64,000 bases of DNA, taken from contig NZ_REGE01000010.1 of NCBI RefSeq assembly GCF_003688935.1, positions 1 through 64,000 of the forward strand, in the 5' to 3' direction. Source of the DNA: Corynebacterium macginleyi. GTDB lineage: Bacteria; Actinomycetota; Actinomycetes; Mycobacteriales; Mycobacteriaceae. The translations under genes and the position numbers were made by a program. The notes under the pieces were generated by a model. It was not told the DNA's origin, did not search any database, and was given only the letters and a program-made list of their open reading frames with translations. Shown piece by piece: positions 63,501 to 64,000 of the stretch (within the stretch, counting starts at the first letter, position 1; each line of letters starts with the position of its first letter).

Positions 63501-63716
63501 GACTGGAAGACTGGCCGGCCACCGAAGGGAGCGGCCATGGAAGCAGCGAAGATCCAATTGGCGGTGTACGCCGAAGCCTGGCGGCGCATCCACGGCGGCG
63601 ATAAAATACGTGCGGCTTTCCACTACGTTCACGATGGCTATACGTTTGAGCCAGATACTTTAGCCCGTGGTGAGGAGCTGCGTAGCCTGCTTGAATCGTC
63701 AGTAACGGGCCCTTAG
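60537..63716 (+). CDS. adnB: AdnB subunit of the AdnAB helicase-nuclease
   Basis: 1059 residues. An intact Walker A VAGAGAGKTETM is near residue 39; UvrD motifs LTFTRKAAQQLEQRI, VIMLDEYQDTSYAQ, AVGDPMQAIYGWRGA and MTVHKAKGLEWEHV follow. The C-terminal nuclease region has FVEAPFEITIGSAVVRGRMDAVF and WMVVDWKTGRPP (about 988), and no Fe-S cysteines. So this subunit should do the ATP-driven translocation while both cut DNA. Overlap with adnA supports a fixed complex. Confidence 0.94.
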   Translation: MSKQNFSPEEIAQALGKDYPPTKEQAHVIKGSFGPKLVVAGAGAGKTETMASRVVYLVANGYVRPEEVLGLTFTRKAAQQLEQRIRRQLIQLRDSGLIVPGSPAAEALNNIAPTVATYDSYAGELVREYGLLVPVEPSARIITEAERFAIAYDVVKNYGGQLSDEKTLGSITETLLKITSDMDNSLKDPDDIAEFARDFRADIDNLEKAPRTKGEYSKDLQKYINVQDLRVQYVPLIEELKRAQAEQQVITFGEQMSVAARLAQEHPAVGKQQAQRYRVIMLDEYQDTSYAQRVLLRSLFGGEQKDISVTAVGDPMQAIYGWRGATSENLTAFVEDFPQADGTHAPKDQLTTSWRNPSGALELANSVAAGVFAGGPRPVDELHAAPHKGEGEIELAYFASEDKEHEFIARKLRQQWDAREGDGFSAAVLVRTNRQTAAIAAALDAVDVPNEINGLGGLLWQPEIQDLVALATMLVRPEDAQAALRIFAGPMCGLGMGDIQALAARQKNLAGAKQERLQWEEGMDPEQYLRAQLAQLTAEAPDQMVGLADALADLGERDRYTPQGLARMEEVSAKLRYLRTYSLPKPLSDLFADIEAIFNIRTEVLARGSAGGATHLDKFADIVAGFHGDSLYALLDYLKLAREHEDGLELGEVPASTDRVQIMTVHKAKGLEWEHVYVVHADSSSYKAQAETFLSKIEKVPGEDDYIEVSPDAVTRSEFEKACKAFLDDDRAHNAEEAARLFYVALTRTESTLTVTGSGTNNLSGKAKKGPYEYLERLKESFPQYVVEWTVPEKPVETSANAAESGLFPALEADPDALAGAEAVLSAMENLPELSHGETFELWEQDAGALIEEYKSLQQPVVDVELPSELTASDMVALGSDPLQFARRQRRPVPFKPNSYAKRGTAFHAWLEERFGSPVLLGEEELPGINEPEDFDLEELKESFLNSEWAERQPDFVEAPFEITIGSAVVRGRMDAVFRLADGTWMVVDWKTGRPPKGAAMEAAKIQLAVYAEAWRRIHGGDKIRAAFHYVHDGYTFEPDTLARGEELRSLLESSVTGP

Positions 63717-63724
63717 GGCTAAGG

Positions 63725-63770
63725 TATGGGGACGGAACGCGGACGATGAATAGATAGTTGCGTCCCCGTA
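63725..63770 (+). terminator. Hairpin after adnB
   Basis: TATGGGGACG pairs with CGTCCCCGTA (one G-T pair) across a loop of about 26 bases, eight bases past the adnB stop. No T run follows, so termination is uncertain. Confidence 0.4.
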
Positions 63771-63815
63771 TAACCGGCGGAATGAAAAGTCGATCCAGAA
63801 AAGAAGGCTGAGCCA

Positions 63816-64000
63816 GTGGCCAAAAAACGTGCGAAGGCGTTCAAAGGGCGGATTAAACAGCGCTTTTTGCCGCAAGTCGAGTTGTCCTCGCAACCTGATC
63901 ACGCGCTCCTTGATGTCATCACTGTGCCCAAGGATCAAAGTGCCAGCCCGTGGCGTCAGCTGGCCAAACGCGCGCTGTGGGCATTTGGCATCTTTATCTT
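63816..64000 (+). CDS. Potassium channel family protein, 5' part cut by the window edge
   Basis: The visible 61 codons read MAKKRAKAFKGRIKQRFLPQ, then VELSSQPDHALLDVITVPKD and a first membrane span beginning ALWAFGIFIF. The N-terminal pattern (basic tail, LPQVEL, DHALLDV) and position after adnB match the potassium-channel protein (CglK in C. glutamicum, Rv3200c in mycobacteria). GTG start at 63816. The selectivity filter is outside the window. Confidence 0.75.
   Translation, partial: MAKKRAKAFKGRIKQRFLPQVELSSQPDHALLDVITVPKDQSASPWRQLAKRALWAFGIFI

Noticed and set aside
1..64000. CRISPR arrays, tRNA, rRNA genes
   Set aside because: No regularly spaced repeats, no tRNA-like T-arm patterns in suitable context and no rRNA-like sequence were seen on reading.

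Overview
The window is a piece of a Corynebacterium chromosome. The evidence is gene content and order: lcpA, wbbL, a mannose-1-phosphate guanylyltransferase gene, whcD, a DUF3499 gene, manB, tobH-like gene, manA, tmk, mtrA-mtrB-lpqB, a comF-like gene, hpf, secA, rsgA, aroA, sigH-rshA, whcE, rhlE and adnA-adnB. This is the conserved core block shared by corynebacteria and mycobacteria (the Rv3267 to Rv3200c region in M. tuberculosis, read backwards). WhiB-family proteins, mycolic-cell-wall genes, GTG starts and GAAAGGAG-type ribosome sites fit this genus. The species cannot be fixed from the sequence alone.

Layout. 1-0.9 kb: 5' part of an IS256-family transposase running off the left edge. 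0.9-3.3 kb: an AT-richer GmrSD-like (DUF262/DUF1524) defence gene. 3.5-5.4 kb: gluconate kinase and a gluconate permease gene broken by a small deletion. 5.5-6.2 kb: a secreted zinc-protease gene split by one stop codon. 6.3-10.7 kb: a ugpAEBC-type ABC importer operon. 10.7-12.75 kb: a ThrE-like exporter gene flanked on both sides by two related structured small-RNA loci on the minus strand. 12.75-16.3 kb: a glycine-betaine/choline type ABC importer. 16.6-24.5 kb: cell-wall and mannose-activation genes. 24.5-30.6 kb: a sulfite-reduction and siroheme block (fprA, cysI, cysX, cysY, cysZ, cobA) placed between manB and the tobH-like gene. 30.7-49.8 kb: the core block (manA, tmk-mtrAB-lpqB, hpf, secA, rsgA, aroA, sigH-rshA). 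49.8-51.2 kb: a decayed accessory patch. 51.2-64 kb: the tiny ribosomal protein bL37, whcE, rhlE, DUF3107, DUF3152, the AdnAB helicase-nuclease and the start of a potassium channel gene.

How the genes work together. GDP-mannose and wall polymer supply (manA, manB, guanylyltransferase, wbbL, lcpA) sit with the envelope-sensing MtrAB-LpqB system and SecA. Fpr, CysI, CysX and the siroheme enzymes CobA and CysY form one reduction pathway. SigH-RshA, WhcD and WhcE form a redox-stress group. AdnAB resects double-strand breaks.

The most unusual signal is the pair of minus-strand RNA loci at 10812-10902 and 12489-12634. Each has a -10-like box just before a small hairpin with a UUUGAGAG loop, then a shared run of GAGAGA motifs, then a strong terminator hairpin. 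One compensatory base-pair change supports the small hairpin. Both lie downstream of TTTCA repeats spaced 10-11 bp, which resemble a phosphate-response (PhoR/PhoP type) operator, and one of them heads the ugp operon.
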